A model generated the notes under the pieces. It was not told where the DNA came from, searched no databases, and saw only the letters and a list, made by a program, of their open reading frames with translations. A DNA stretch of 64,000 nucleotides from Eurosta solidaginis. Its lineage: Eukaryota > Arthropoda > Insecta > Diptera > Tephritidae. Position numbers and translations under genes: made by a program. Below are positions 34,856-45,264 of this stretch, one piece after another. Where the stretch lies: positions 246,884,978-246,948,977 of the forward strand of contig NC_090320.1 of the NCBI RefSeq assembly GCF_040869045.1. The letters run 5' to 3'. Numbering within the stretch: position 1 is the first letter of the stretch; each line of letters begins with the position of its first letter.

Positions 34856-34987
34856 TATGTATATCTGTTTAAATATTTGTATTTCTCATTTCTACTTGTA
34901 TGGGTTAACATGAGTTTAACTATTTTTAATTTGGTGAATCTACATGTCTTCGACGAGTTGTAAGGAATACAATACAATATTATATGT

Positions 34988-35398
34988 GACCCGGCCTATG
35001 AAAAGGTGGCTTATGACTCAAAAAAGGAAAAGCGAGAAACAGCTGTTAAAGATAAACAATGCATTTCTTCAGTTTCTTAGTAGTTTTTCTTTTGCATTAT
35101 GAACAGTCATGCCCAAAAGACAAAGCAGAAACCAGTTTCTGATCGATATTTTGGCTCCATTGCAATCGAAAAAATCTGAGGATGCTTCACCAGCCACCAA
35201 AGTGGCATCGAAGGAACCAAAGGCTTCATCGTTTTTCATTTGTGCTCTTTTTCTCTACATTTTTGGTACACTTCTAAGCAAGTTAGGACTTGTTTAGTAG
35301 TTTTCACCACGTGAAAGAGCGTCTCAAAAACTATCGAAACCAGAAAAAAAGTGGAACATTTTTTTTTTGTCATAAGCCACCTTTTCATAGACCGGGTC
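34988..35398. mobile_element. MITE with 30-bp terminal inverted repeats and a small ORF
   Basis: The ends GACCCGGCCTATGAAAAGGT then GGCTTATGAC are matched in inverted form at 35369-35398 with one mismatch in 30. An internal plus-strand ORF (35109-35297, 62 codons) begins MPKRQSRNQFLIDILAPLQS, has a Lys/Ser-rich middle, and ends in a hydrophobic stretch (FFICALFLYIFGTLLSKLGL) that could span a membrane. It is probably the remnant N-terminus of the parent element's protein joined to noise. The superfamily is unassigned. Confidence 0.85.
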
Positions 35399-36402
35399 AG
35401 ATTTACTTAAACATAAAGCAGCGAAAATATTTTTAATTTACTTTAATCAAAAATCTACATCATCTATTTTATTATAATTATTTATTTAGTTCATCAGAAA
35501 ACAACTAAATGAGTATCAGTGCTAAAAAAACATTTTTTTTCAAATCACTAATAATAAGGATATAACATTTGATTTAAGCCATACTTTTAACAAAACTACT
35601 AGGAGTGGATTCATAACTATATATGTGCATTGTCAATCTTTACTGAATTGAAAATTAGGAAATTCGACATCATGTCCAACAGCTAAAAAACAGATTTTTC
35701 AAAAACTTGTTACCTATAAATTTTACCTTAGTTAAAATTAGTTTCTTACTTAAATTAGCATAAAAAAATAATACTTTCATTTTGGTATAAAGATATCGTT
35801 GCGCTAATGCCAGAACGACGAATACGAAGAAACATAAAATTTAATCAAAATCTAATTAAAGACCTTTCACATATAACACGTTTCGCTATCGTATACGAGT
35901 GGTATAAGCAGTTTTTCATATAGATGCGTTTAACGTAATCCTATGCAAACTGAGTAGATTGCATGTGTTTTTATGGAGAACGGCAGATCGAGCGACACTG
36001 GCGCTATCTGACATCAAAATGTAGCCAGCTTCCAACTTTTTGTTGCAAGCAAAGCATAAGAAGAAAAGTTCCACATTTACTTTGGCTAAGAGTGCTTTCG
36101 CATTTTGCAAGTGAAATAATTTTTCCCACTTGGTGGTACTTTTCTAACATTTTTCACAGTCAAAAACTGCAATTTACCAAATGAATTGGACACAAAATAT
36201 TTTAGTAAGCATTTTTCTAGTATAGTCAGAATGTTTATAACAGTGCATCAAGGCCAAATAAACTTCAATTGCTAAGTCTGAAGCTTTTTTATATTTACAA
36301 ACACAAAATCGTGCGTGATTGTGGCGATGTTATTGGCATGCATACGATTGCGTGGGTCGCATGTATATGAAAAACTTCATTGCGGCACGGCCTATAGTCT
36401 AA
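35399..36402. other. Intergenic, nothing recognised
   Basis: AT-rich. Short overlapping frames on both strands at 35916-36184 are shadows of each other, without domains. Confidence 0.4.
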
Positions 36403-36748
36403 AGGGCCCATTACTGATACTTAGCATAGACTTGACTTGACTTGAGAACTTTCACTTACAGTTCTGTTAAATGAACATTGCATGTTATTGATTACTCAAA
36501 ACTTAGCAACACTTAACTTGACTTAGAAGTCTGTTGAATTTTGATTTTATATGTAAGTTCTAAGTGACGTTTACAGTTTGAGATGCCATTTGTTTGTTTC
36601 CATTTCATTTTGACATTTTGTCATACAAATTGACATTTATTGATTATGATGCCAGATGGTATGCGCTAAGTGGGGTATAATTGTGGCTAAGTTGCCAAGT
36701 TTACGCCAAGTCAAGTCAAGTCTATGCTAAGTATCAGTAATGGGCCCT
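36403..36748. mobile_element. PIF/Harbinger-like MITE, 346 bp
   Basis: The ends AGGGCCCATTACTGATACTT then AGCATAGACTTGACTTGAC are mirrored at the right (GTCAAGTCTATGCTAAGT, ATCAGTAATGGGCCCT). TAA lies on each side (36400-36402 and 36749-36751). A 3-bp TWA duplication with GGG/GGC-type ends is the hallmark of PIF/Harbinger. CTTGACTTGACTTG subrepeats lie just inside each end. No coding sequence. Confidence 0.88.
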
Positions 36749-37089
36749 TAAGACACTCTGCATAAAATACTCAACGTCATTTGTAGACACGGGATATATG
36801 CTTTGCACAAGTATTTTACGCTTTATTGTGTTAACCAAAACATACACCTGAACATAGGTCGTAAGCTTCAGACTTTCATCAAAATTTGCTGCAAACATTG
36901 CTTTTCTTCGGTCACTTTACCTTGTGCAGAACTCATGTTAACAAAATAATTGAAACTATTTTCATTTTGTTGTGTGTTTGTTCGTTCCTTGCCCAACACG
37001 GCTCTGCTTAATTTGAACCAGTTATCGTTACGGTTATGAATTTTAAAATAAAACTGAAACAATAAAATTTTTATCAAAAAATATTCAAA

Positions 37090-38350
37090 TATCATACCCC
37101 CAGATGATTGAAAACGTTCAAATTTAAAAGTATTTTTTATTCGAAAATCAATGTTTCGTCGGGAGAAAAGTGTACCTTAAATGTGATTATTCTTGAATAA
37201 TGATTTATGATTCATACTTCTAAACACTTTTTATTCATCTTTTTATCATACTTGATATTAGTGGAAAATTGTATTTTACTTCTGTTGGAATAACATTTGA
37301 TTACTTTTCACAGTCATTTTTTGATCACATTTAAGAACATTTTTCAATCATATTAAATGATAGTTTGGAATCATTTGTGAATACGAGTGTGATTCATTTT
37401 TCCATCATATTTAATACATAACTAAATACTATATGAAGATCATATTTCATCAGTGGGTGAAAGCATCCGGAAGCTCGGAAGTAAGCTTTTTGAACCGCAG
37501 GTAGTAATTAACTTGACCGTTGTACACACAAACGACTACAACATCCAACATCATCTATGATAATCATCTTAGATCATGGTAACGATGTCACTTTAAAAAT
37601 CGTGATTTTACTATGTCTCATATCATTCTTTAAATATAACTTGATGTTTTTGACAATCATAGCTCTTTGAGGATGTTGAAGCCGGGTCCAGGCGTGTCAA
37701 TCAAGCTTAACTTACCAGCGGTTCAAACAGCTTACAACTTCCGTACATCGGTTCCATCCAGTATGTCTTTTCTGGAAAGACGCATCTAGAAAAATGCTAG
37801 AAGACATCTTAGGTAAGGAGCAGCATTTATATTACTTTTAGTCTTGAATATATTTTGTATATTTTTAATTTTTTTGGATTTTATGATTCAAAAAATGTGA
37901 GCTAATGACGAAAAATCGGATTTTCAATGAGAAGTATAGTTTTAACAAGTAAAAAATGCATCATTTACTCAAGAAAGGTAGTCTGCAATGATTGAGAAAG
38001 CTGATTGAAAAACGATTTTAAATTTTTGATCACCGAAGGTAAAGAATCAAAACTGATACCAAATTGTGATTGAAAAATTGTTCTCAGTTATTGATCATCA
38101 AAAGCAAACAAGTTTTATTATTCTCTATGTTCATTTTCATAAAATCTTAAAATTTATTCAACATAGTTATTCGAAAATGATTTCAAAAAGTGATCGAAAA
38201 ATGATTCTCAGTTTTTGATCATTAAAAGTAATCTTATTTTATTATTTCTTTTGTTCAACTGTATGAAAACTCAGTATTTATTCGCAAGGAGTAATCAAAT
38301 TGTATTGATATGAAGGAAAGTTCAAAAATGTATCATCTAAATGCTGTGTG
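37090..38350. mobile_element. Large decayed foldback element
   Basis: Inverted similarity is seen at several depths. Outer edges: TACCCCCAGATGATTGAAAA and, inverted, TACCCACACAGCATTTAGAT. Middle: TGATCAAAAAATGACTG-type and AAAAGTAATCAAA blocks. Inner: CGGAAGTAAGCTTTTTGAAC near 37475 and its mirror at about 37712-37745. The right arm also repeats GTGAT(T/C)GAAAAAT...TTTTTGATCA with a step of about 125 bp (38068, 38193). No reading frame is preserved. Confidence 0.55.
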
Positions 38351-38639
38351 GGTATACAAGTCCAAAATAATTGTTAAAACTTGATTTTGTATAAAAAAGT
38401 CAAAAATAAAAGCAGAACTAGTTTTTCGCTTTTTTTTTTTATAAAATAAAATAACTTGGAAACGTACGACATTTAGCACTCATGTAACATATCCGCACTA
38501 TAACTTTCTCTCATAAAATAATAAAAAAGTTATTACATACCTATATTCAATAGTATATGGATATCACGCATAAAGTTATTTAAGTAGGTCGTTTATAACA
38601 CATAAATTTTTGGGATTACTTACGTGACTAAGTCGCGCT

Positions 38640-39060
38640 TGCCTTTGGGACAATAACCCCGAATTGTGGAATATTTCCCAACAATTTTGAATGAAGCGAT
38701 TTTCCTGATACATTTCGCTATGTTTATTGGTATCGTATCGGGATCGTCTAAATACTATTTCAGCGCCTTTTAGCGATCACTTCAGCACAATTTAGGGTGT
38801 ATCCCACGACCATTTCGGGATTTTTTAGTGACTTTTCCGAAATCAATCCACAGCACTATATTCGAATCATGTATTGTTCAACTCCGGACTTTTACGGTTA
38901 ATTTCGCGGTTTTTAAGGTTCATTTTGGGCTTTTTAAGGTCCATTTTGGGATCGATTTGCAACTGTTTCTGAATTACTTCGGGATAGTTTTCGAAATTAG
39001 TTTGATAGCATTTCAGGACTATTTCGTAACCACAGTGTGCTTTGACAAGTGGCCCAGAAG
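38640..39060 (+). repeat. Degenerate minisatellite, CTATTTCGGGA type
   Basis: Variants of TTTCGGGA, ATTTCG, TTTTAGCGA and CATTTTGGG recur every 10-25 bp. A related block in the opposite orientation lies at 39510-39900 beyond the SINE. The 83-codon frame at 38828-39079 is a product of the repeat. Confidence 0.5.
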
Positions 39061-39072
39061 ATATAAAAACAA

Positions 39073-39412
39073 AATGTAAGGCGCGATAACCTCCGAAGAG
39101 ATTCTAGGCCGAGCTTTTCCTCCGATTTGCGTCATGCTCCCTTTAATTTTTCCTACAAATTGGCGAGACGGAACCTACTTGTTTTATGCCAACTCTGAAC
39201 GGCATCCGCAAGGCAGATGAGTTTTCACTGAGAGATTTTTATGGCAGAAATACACTCGGAAGGCTTGCCAAATCACAGCCGTCGCCTCTCGGCTTAGAAA
39301 ATTTTTCTTCTAATTGAAAAACTAATTTATAAAATTTTAATGTTGCTTTGCCCGGGGCGTGAACACAGGATCTGCGGCGTGGTAGGCTGAGCACGCTACT
39401 ATCACATCAGGG
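39073..39412 (-). mobile_element. Full-length SINE copy
   Basis: It contains the tail (GCGCGATAACCTCCGAAGAG), the body (TGCAAGGCAGATGAG-type and ATACACTCGGAAGGCTTGCC) and the tRNA head (GGTAGGCTGAGCACGCTACT). On minus, GGCGGCC begins the head near 39412. No convincing target duplication found. Confidence 0.88.
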
Positions 39413-39509
39413 CGGCCGACACCTCACATTTGTCTTAACGGAATTGAATGTAGCCTACCTAAAATTAATTGGTTTTTAATATTTTGTGGTAAATTAATAC
39501 TAACCCCTG

Positions 39510-39900
39510 GGCTAACACTGATCCATAACTTTGAAAAATAAACCGAACTGATTTCGAAACAGCACGAATATAAATAAAATTAACTTGAAATAATCTGCAA
39601 AAGTCCCGAACTTATGCTGAAAGAATATAGAAAGAGTCCCGGAACTATTTCGAAATAATTCCGAAATTATTTCAAAAAAAAAAAATAGTACGGAAAAACA
39701 ATCTGGAAATCGTTCTGGAATGATCACAATATAGTGCGAAAAATAATTCAGAAACAGTTCCGGCTTGATCATTAATTGATCCCAAAATTGGCCTGAACTA
39801 ATCCGAAAATAGGTCCGAAATAATTCTGATATAATACAATACGTTACCAAAAACAATCTGAAAATTATCCCGAAATAACTCTGGGTACTCATATATGTAT
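39510..39900 (-). repeat. Degenerate minisatellite, reverse orientation
   Basis: GAAATAATTCCGAAA, GGAACTATTTCGAAAT, CCGAAATAATTCTGA and similar words recur every 10-20 bp. It gives the misleading 126-codon frame at 39512-39892. Confidence 0.55.
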
Positions 39901-39944
39901 TAATTGAATTATTCTTACGTTTCCCATTTGTCTCTCAATCTGCT

Positions 39945-40136
39945 TTGACTTTTATTTTTTACCTTAATTATAAAAGTAAAATTTTAACTATTATTTTTGA
40001 CTTTTATAAAAAGAAGTCAATATTAACTATTATTTTTTTCTTTTATAATAAAAGTCAGTTATTAACGATGTTTTGTGACTTTTATATAAAAAGTGAAATT
40101 TTACTATTATTTTTGGTTTTTATAAAAGGCAACCAA
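39945..40136 (+). repeat. 40-50-bp AT-rich tandem repeat
   Basis: GACTTTTATA...TTAACTATTATTTTT recurs at about 39948, 39999, 40039, 40077 and 40124 with uneven spacing. It leads directly into the 195-bp satellite. Confidence 0.75.
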
Positions 40137-41605
40137 GGTGAATTCAGTACCAGGTGTTGTTATCCCAACAGCTGATTGCTTCTTCTTGATAATTTTCCAA
40201 AAAAACCTTGTAAAACAATATGTCAGTTAATCGAAATCTATAAAAATTTTCTTTTGACTTGACATTCTTCAGCGCGGCGAATTGGTTGTTTTCGCTTTGC
40301 CACCATCTGATGTGGATTCGCCTTGATGAAGGCGAATTCGGTACCTGGTGTTGTTATCCCAACAGCTGATTGCTTCTTCTTGATAATTTTCCATAAAAAA
40401 ACTTGTAAAACAATATGTCAGTTAATCGAAATCTATAAAAATTTTCTTTTGACTTGACATTCTTCAGCGCGGCGAATGGGTTGTTTTCGCTTTGCCACCA
40501 TCTGATGTGGGTTCGCCTTGATCAAGGCGAATTCGTACCAGGTGTTGTTATCCCAACAGCTGATTGCTTCTTCTTGATACTTTTCCATAAAAAACATTGT
40601 ACAACAATATGTCAGTTAATCGAAATCTATAAAAATTTTCTTTTGACTTGACATTCTTCAGCGCGGCGAATTGGTTGTTTTCGCTTTGCCACCATCTGAT
40701 GTGGATTCGCCTTGATCAAGGCGAATTCGGTACCAGGTGTTGTTATCCCAACAGCTGATTGCTTCTTCTTGATACTTTTCCATAAAAAACCTTGTAAAAC
40801 AATATGTCAGTTAATCGAAATCTATAAAAATTTTCTTTTGACTTGACATTCTTCAGCGCGGCGAATGGGTTGTTTTCGCTTTGCCACCATCTGATGTGGG
40901 TTCGCCTTGATCAAGGCGAATTCGGTACCAGGTGTTGTTATCCCAACAGCTCATTGCTTCTTCTTGATACTTTTCCATAAAAAACATTGTACAACAATAT
41001 GTCAGTTAATCGAAATATATAAAAATTTTCTTTTGACTTGACATTCTTCAGCGCGGCGAATTGGTTGTTTTCGCTTTGCCACCATCTGATGTGGATTCGC
41101 CTTGATCAAGGCGAATTCGGTACCAGGTGTTGTTATCCCAACAGATGATTGCTTCTTCTTGATACTTTTCCATAAAAAACCTTGTAAAACAATATGTCAG
41201 TTAATCGAAATCTACAAAAATTTTCTTTTGACTTGACATTCTTCAGCGCGGCGAATTGGTTGTTTTCGCTTTGCCACCATCTGATGTGGATTCGCCTTGA
41301 TATGTCAGTTAATCGAAATCTATAAAAGTTTTCTTTTGACTTGACATTCTTCTGCACGGCGAATTGGTTGAATTCGCTTTGCTATCACCTGGGTTAGATT
41401 CGCCTTCGGCTTGGTAGAAAAAAACCATTATTTGGCAAAATTTGTTAAATATTTCCATTGCTATTCTGTTCGCTGCTGTATGTAGTACAAAACAAGGAAA
41501 TTTGTCAGTTAATCGAAATCAATGAACATTTTCTTTTGACTTGACATTCTTCTGCACGGCGAATTGGTTGAATTCCCTTTGGCATCACCTGGTTTAAATT
41601 CGCCT
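40137..41605 (+). repeat. 195-bp satellite array, about 6 full units plus 2 divergent
   Basis: Units begin GGCGAATTC at 40331, 40526, 40720, 40915 and 41110 (steps 195, 194, 195, 195), with a first variant start at 40137. Each holds ACCAGGTGTTGTTATCCCAA, CAGCTGATTGCTTCTTCTTG, TGTCAGTTAATCGAAATCTA, TTTCTTTTGACTTGACATTC and TTCGCTTTGCCACCATCTGA, and ends GATTCGCCTTGATC. Units alternate at marker sites (CATTGTACAACAAT against CCTTGTAAAACAAT; GAATTGG against GAATGGG), giving a dimer period of about 389 bp. Past 41300 the array decays. A lone inverted copy is at 12640. Confidence 0.95.
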
Positions 41606-41875
41606 TGCCTTGTATGGATGATTGAATGATAGGGCAGAGTATTTACTTAAATTACATTGCCTTATTGTGCACTCATTGCATTATTGATGAGAGCTATATA
41701 ATCTAGTGTTTGTTTATGGTTAAGGGAGGGAGTGAGGAAAGCTATTTGAACTTTTTTACTATTTATTTTAAAGCATTTACCATTCATTTTGTTTGTGCGC
41801 CTAAAAGCGCGACAAAAATTTACAAAACTATTTTTCGATTTCGACTTTTTTGTTTATCTTGTTTTTGTTTTTGTT

Positions 41876-41881
41876 TTTATT
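41876..41881 (-). terminator. Candidate polyadenylation hexamer for CAMKMT
   Basis: AATAAA on the minus strand, about 265 bp past the CAMKMT stop codon, within an A-rich stretch. A nearer ATTAAA lies at 42117-42122, only about 22 bp after the stop. Either could serve. The remainder of 41606-42143 shows no other feature. Confidence 0.4.
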
Positions 41882-42143
41882 TTTATATTTACCATTAAAG
41901 TTACGAGTAATTTGTTCGAGGTTCAACGGAATTAAAGTATTGGAATTATTGTAATAATACAAAATCGTTGTCTAAAATTATGCTAAAAATATTTTTGTTA
42001 CGAATTTTGTCCTATATATAAGACAACTTTTACACGAGACGATTTTCTAGTAAATTTTCGTGGTGCTACCATTAACTGCCTTAATTTACCACAAAATCGT
42101 CACATGGGAGGCAGCCTTTAATCTGCTTTAAATTCTACTACCC

Positions 42144-43544
42144 TTAATTCCAACCAATTAAGGGCTTGTGCAGGCGCAACAATACCGGATAATGCAAATC
42201 TGCATCATATAAATCCGATGACGTCATCAAATCTTCATGTCGCTTCCATATTGTCTCATTATAACGTTGCGCCACATCAACTACAAATCCTCTATGCGTA
42301 CATTCTGTCACAAACATTGACATAGTTTTACCACGTCTAGGTGCCATAATAATCGCTACACCTTTAGGCGCTAAATAATACCAAATTGTTTCCACCAACG
42401 CTGAACGTACCTCATCGAAGAACAAACAATCAGCGGAAAGTATTATATCGAACTTCTCAGCTTCTGCTGGTACACGCGCTGTCACATCCTCCCATTTGAG
42501 CACCGAACATTTTGTATAGCACGACAATTCATTCAAACAAACTGTCTTGCGCACATTCTCCACTGACACTTCATTACCATCGGTTAAATGTACCGCATAT
42601 GGTCGGGCATATTTGGCGAGCATTAACCCAGCTAGACATGTAAAGCCGCCACCCAATTCTAATATCCATTTATCACTATACGTGTGAACATTCGATAGCA
42701 CATAAGCGGTTAGCGCTTCCTCTGAGGGCCACACACAAATGTTGCCAGTATTATTGAAACCCATCAGGTCACTTGCGGTCAGATGACGTTCTACATGATG
42801 TATATTAACACTAAACTCTTGTTGACCCTCACCATCGAGCAATACACTGTATTTATACCAATTTTCTGGTTTACCTAGACAATTTAATGTCATGTGATCT
42901 TCAAAGCTATCTTGACGTAACAAATCAAATGATTTGAAACGACGCACAGAAGCTGTTTGCTCTTCACTGAACTCTTCGCCTGATGATGAGACGGTCTCTT
43001 CGGAATCTTTCCGTAGCACTTTAGCTAAAATTTTCCAACGCTTACGTGCTTTATTTGCTAAATTGGGTGTTGCGGGTGGTGTTGGTGGCAGCACTGCTTT
43101 GTTACCGTTTAAAGCTTCAGAGTTGTTAGCGCAGTGTAGTGTGGTTGCTCTTAGATGGTGGTGGTGGTCGTCGTCGTCGTTGTGTGTTGTGGTCGTTGTT
43201 AATGTGGCATGATTATTTCTCAGCTCTTGGTAAATATTATCCTGCTGTTGATAGTGGAGTAGCTGTTGTTGTTGTTGATATTGTTGTTGCTGATATTCGT
43301 GTTGCTGTTGTTTATGGCATTGTTGTTGCTGATAGTGTGGTTGCTGCTGCTGTTGCTGTTGTATTAAATGTACACCATTTTCTTTTATCGTATTCAGCGT
43401 ATTATCAATATCGTATTCGAGCATTAGCGATATAGATGAAAGTTGTTGTATTGCTGTGCTGGCTGCAGCCGCTGTCGCTGAGATGACTGCAGTGGAATTG
43501 GCGACAGTTGTGGTTTTGTTGAAATTTTGTACTGTAGATGTCAT
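42144..43544 (-). CDS. CAMKMT: Calmodulin-lysine N-methyltransferase
   Basis: A 466-residue class I, SAM-dependent protein methyltransferase. Vertebrate members trimethylate a lysine of calmodulin (Lys115); that role here is inferred from family. The catalytic domain is at about residues 200-460: RRFKSFDLL (201-209), the signature MGFNNTGNICVWPSEEAL (261-278), SAM-binding motif I ELGGGFTCLAGLM (296-308), TDGNE (321-325), the DxxY-like position ADCLFFDE (371-378) and APRRGK (401-406), ending with LHYPVLLRL. The human protein is about 320 residues. Here a low-complexity leader of about 190 residues (poly-Gln 62-101, Thr-, Asp- and His-runs 115-130) is added. The ATG has A at -3, and an in-frame TAA lies upstream at 43584-43586, supporting this start. 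The coding region is a single exon. No neighbouring host gene was found. Confidence 0.95.
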   Translation of the reverse strand: MTSTVQNFNKTTTVANSTAVISATAAAASTAIQQLSSISLMLEYDIDNTLNTIKENGVHLIQQQQQQQPHYQQQQCHKQQQHEYQQQQYQQQQQLLHYQQQDNIYQELRNNHATLTTTTTHNDDDDHHHHLRATTLHCANNSEALNGNKAVLPPTPPATPNLANKARKRWKILAKVLRKDSEETVSSSGEEFSEEQTASVRRFKSFDLLRQDSFEDHMTLNCLGKPENWYKYSVLLDGEGQQEFSVNIHHVERHLTASDLMGFNNTGNICVWPSEEALTAYVLSNVHTYSDKWILELGGGFTCLAGLMLAKYARPYAVHLTDGNEVSVENVRKTVCLNELSCYTKCSVLKWEDVTARVPAEAEKFDIILSADCLFFDEVRSALVETIWYYLAPKGVAIIMAPRRGKTMSMFVTECTHRGFVVDVAQRYNETIWKRHEDLMTSSDLYDADLHYPVLLRLHKPLIGWN

Positions 43545-43690
43545 TATTGTGCCAAGTTTTTTGTCTGAAGTTTTTTTATATGATTATTTGTTTGCGATAT
43601 GATTTGATTTTGGTTTTTTAATTTTTGATGTAGTCCACACTGTAGATTCTTAACCGTATTGTTCATATACTCTGGAAAAAAAAATATGTT
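43545..43690 (-). promoter_or_regulatory. CAMKMT 5' leader with splice acceptor
   Basis: On the minus strand a pyrimidine tract TTTTTTTTTTCCAG ends at 43672, followed by AGTATATGAAC. This is a good 3' splice site about 125 bp before the start codon. It suggests the mRNA has a non-coding first exon further upstream (higher coordinates), with an intron covering at least part of 43674-45000. The promoter itself was not identified. Confidence 0.5.
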
Positions 43691-43984
43691 TATTAATATT
43701 TTTATTACTGGGTCAGAATGTATGTGATGTTTATATTTTGGTGAATTCTAACTCTAAGAACGGTAAAATATAAGGTAAATCCAAAACTTCTTTTTACCCT
43801 TATACAGCCCTGCATGCAGGCTGCTAGTTTAGTTGCTAATTGATTGATTACGTTTAAGTCGTGTGTGGATCATGGGAGTTCGGTGGGCTTATTGGTCTGA
43901 TATAAGTCTTATTTCTCAAATTTTATGTAAATATCCCTTCAACACAGCAGCGAGACAGTCTTTTGTTGTCATTTCATGCACAAT

Positions 43985-45070
43985 TAGTAACTGCCCCGAT
44001 GCTGATAAAAAATTTTTTTTTTGATTTTCGTTACAGTTACTATTACTTTCAAGGTTTCATCTATAGTTTCAGTGAAGACAGTTACGGTTTCAGTTATGAC
44101 TACGGTTATGATTATGGTTACGGTTTCAATCACGATTGCGATTTCAGTTATGATTCCGCTTATGTTATGATTGTGTTAGTATTTATGGTTATGGTTATCG
44201 ATATTGTAACGGTTATATTGTGGTCATGGTTACGGCAACGGTTGTGGTTAAGGTTATGGTTATGTTTTAGGTTTTGGGTAGAGATACGGATTTGGGTACG
44301 ATTGCGGTTTCAGTTACAGTTACGGTTATGATTACGATTCTAGTTACGGTTATGGTTACAGTTACGCTTATGGTTATGGTTAACATTATGGCTATAGTTA
44401 CTTTTATGGGTACGGTTGCGGTTTGGGGGTGTGCTATAACCCAAACGGCAATAACACAAAATTTCCCATTCAAATGAGAAATAACACAAAATTTGGAGGT
44501 TTGTTTTATTACCACTATGGAAAAACTCGAATTTTCGCTGGGCGGTCTGAATAAATAAATGGAAATTTGGAATATAAAATCGCGCGATTTTTTATTCCAT
44601 ACTTTTGCCTGCGGTGCTTTTTTCAATAGATTCAAAATTCGTGACATACAGTTTTTTTGATTTCAGGTTATAATTTAAATAAATAATTGAAAATTTTGAG
44701 TATAAAATCGCGCGATTTTAATTTTAATTAAATTAAGTTCCTGCCTCGATGCTGACAAATACATTTCTAATTTCGGTTACAGTTAAAGCAACATTTAAGA
44801 ATTTAGGGAAAAATTTAAGTGAAGCTGACAGTTACGATTTGTGTTATGACTACGGTTATGGTAATGTTTATGGTTACAGTCACGGTTACGATTTCAGTTA
44901 TGGTTCCGGTTATGGTTTTGGTTAAGATTATGGTTACGGTTATGGTTATGGTTTGGTTATGGTTATGGTTATGGTTATTGTTACGGTTTAGGTTATGTGT
45001 ACAGTTACGGTTACGGCTGTGGGTATGGTTGAGGCTTCAGTTATGGTTACTGTTACGGTTATTACTACTA
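43985..45070 (+). repeat. GGTTAY hexamer blocks in a duplicated unit of about 750 bp
   Basis: Two runs of GGTTAC/GGTTAT-like hexamers (about 44030-44430 and 44815-45065) are each preceded by the same leader, CTGCC(C/T)CGATGCTGA(T/C)AAA, at about 43991 and 44742. Between and before them, AAATCGCGCGATTTT-type palindromes follow TATAAA (44575-44590 and 44703-44718). The duplicated unit is about 750 bp. The hexamers produce Tyr-Gly- and Val-Thr-rich frames on both strands that are not genes. Confidence 0.8.
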
Positions 45071-45264
45071 ACAAAACCTCCTGAAAAATACATTTTTGTT
45101 ATAAAACGAGTTTTTACTCAGTTGCATTTGAAATATGTCTCTCAATTTTATCTCTACACTATTCTCCATTTCTATGACCGTAAAGTGTGTGAGTTCACTA
45201 ATTCATCGCAACCGATTCAGCTATAGGTTAAACACTATGACTAACAGAGGTGTGTGACCCTTTG

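Noticed and set aside
39512..39892. A 126-residue minus-strand gene
   Set aside because: It is Phe/Leu-rich sequence produced by the GAAATAATTCCGAAA-type minisatellite.
43139..43435. Open frames antisense to CAMKMT (98 and 92 codons)
   Set aside because: They arise from the CAG/CAA-rich leader read on the other strand and have no conserved domain.
43963..45226. Tyr/Gly-rich and Val/Thr-rich proteins in the hexamer region
   Set aside because: Frames exist on both strands because GGTTAY repeats lack stops; they contain no start context or domain.
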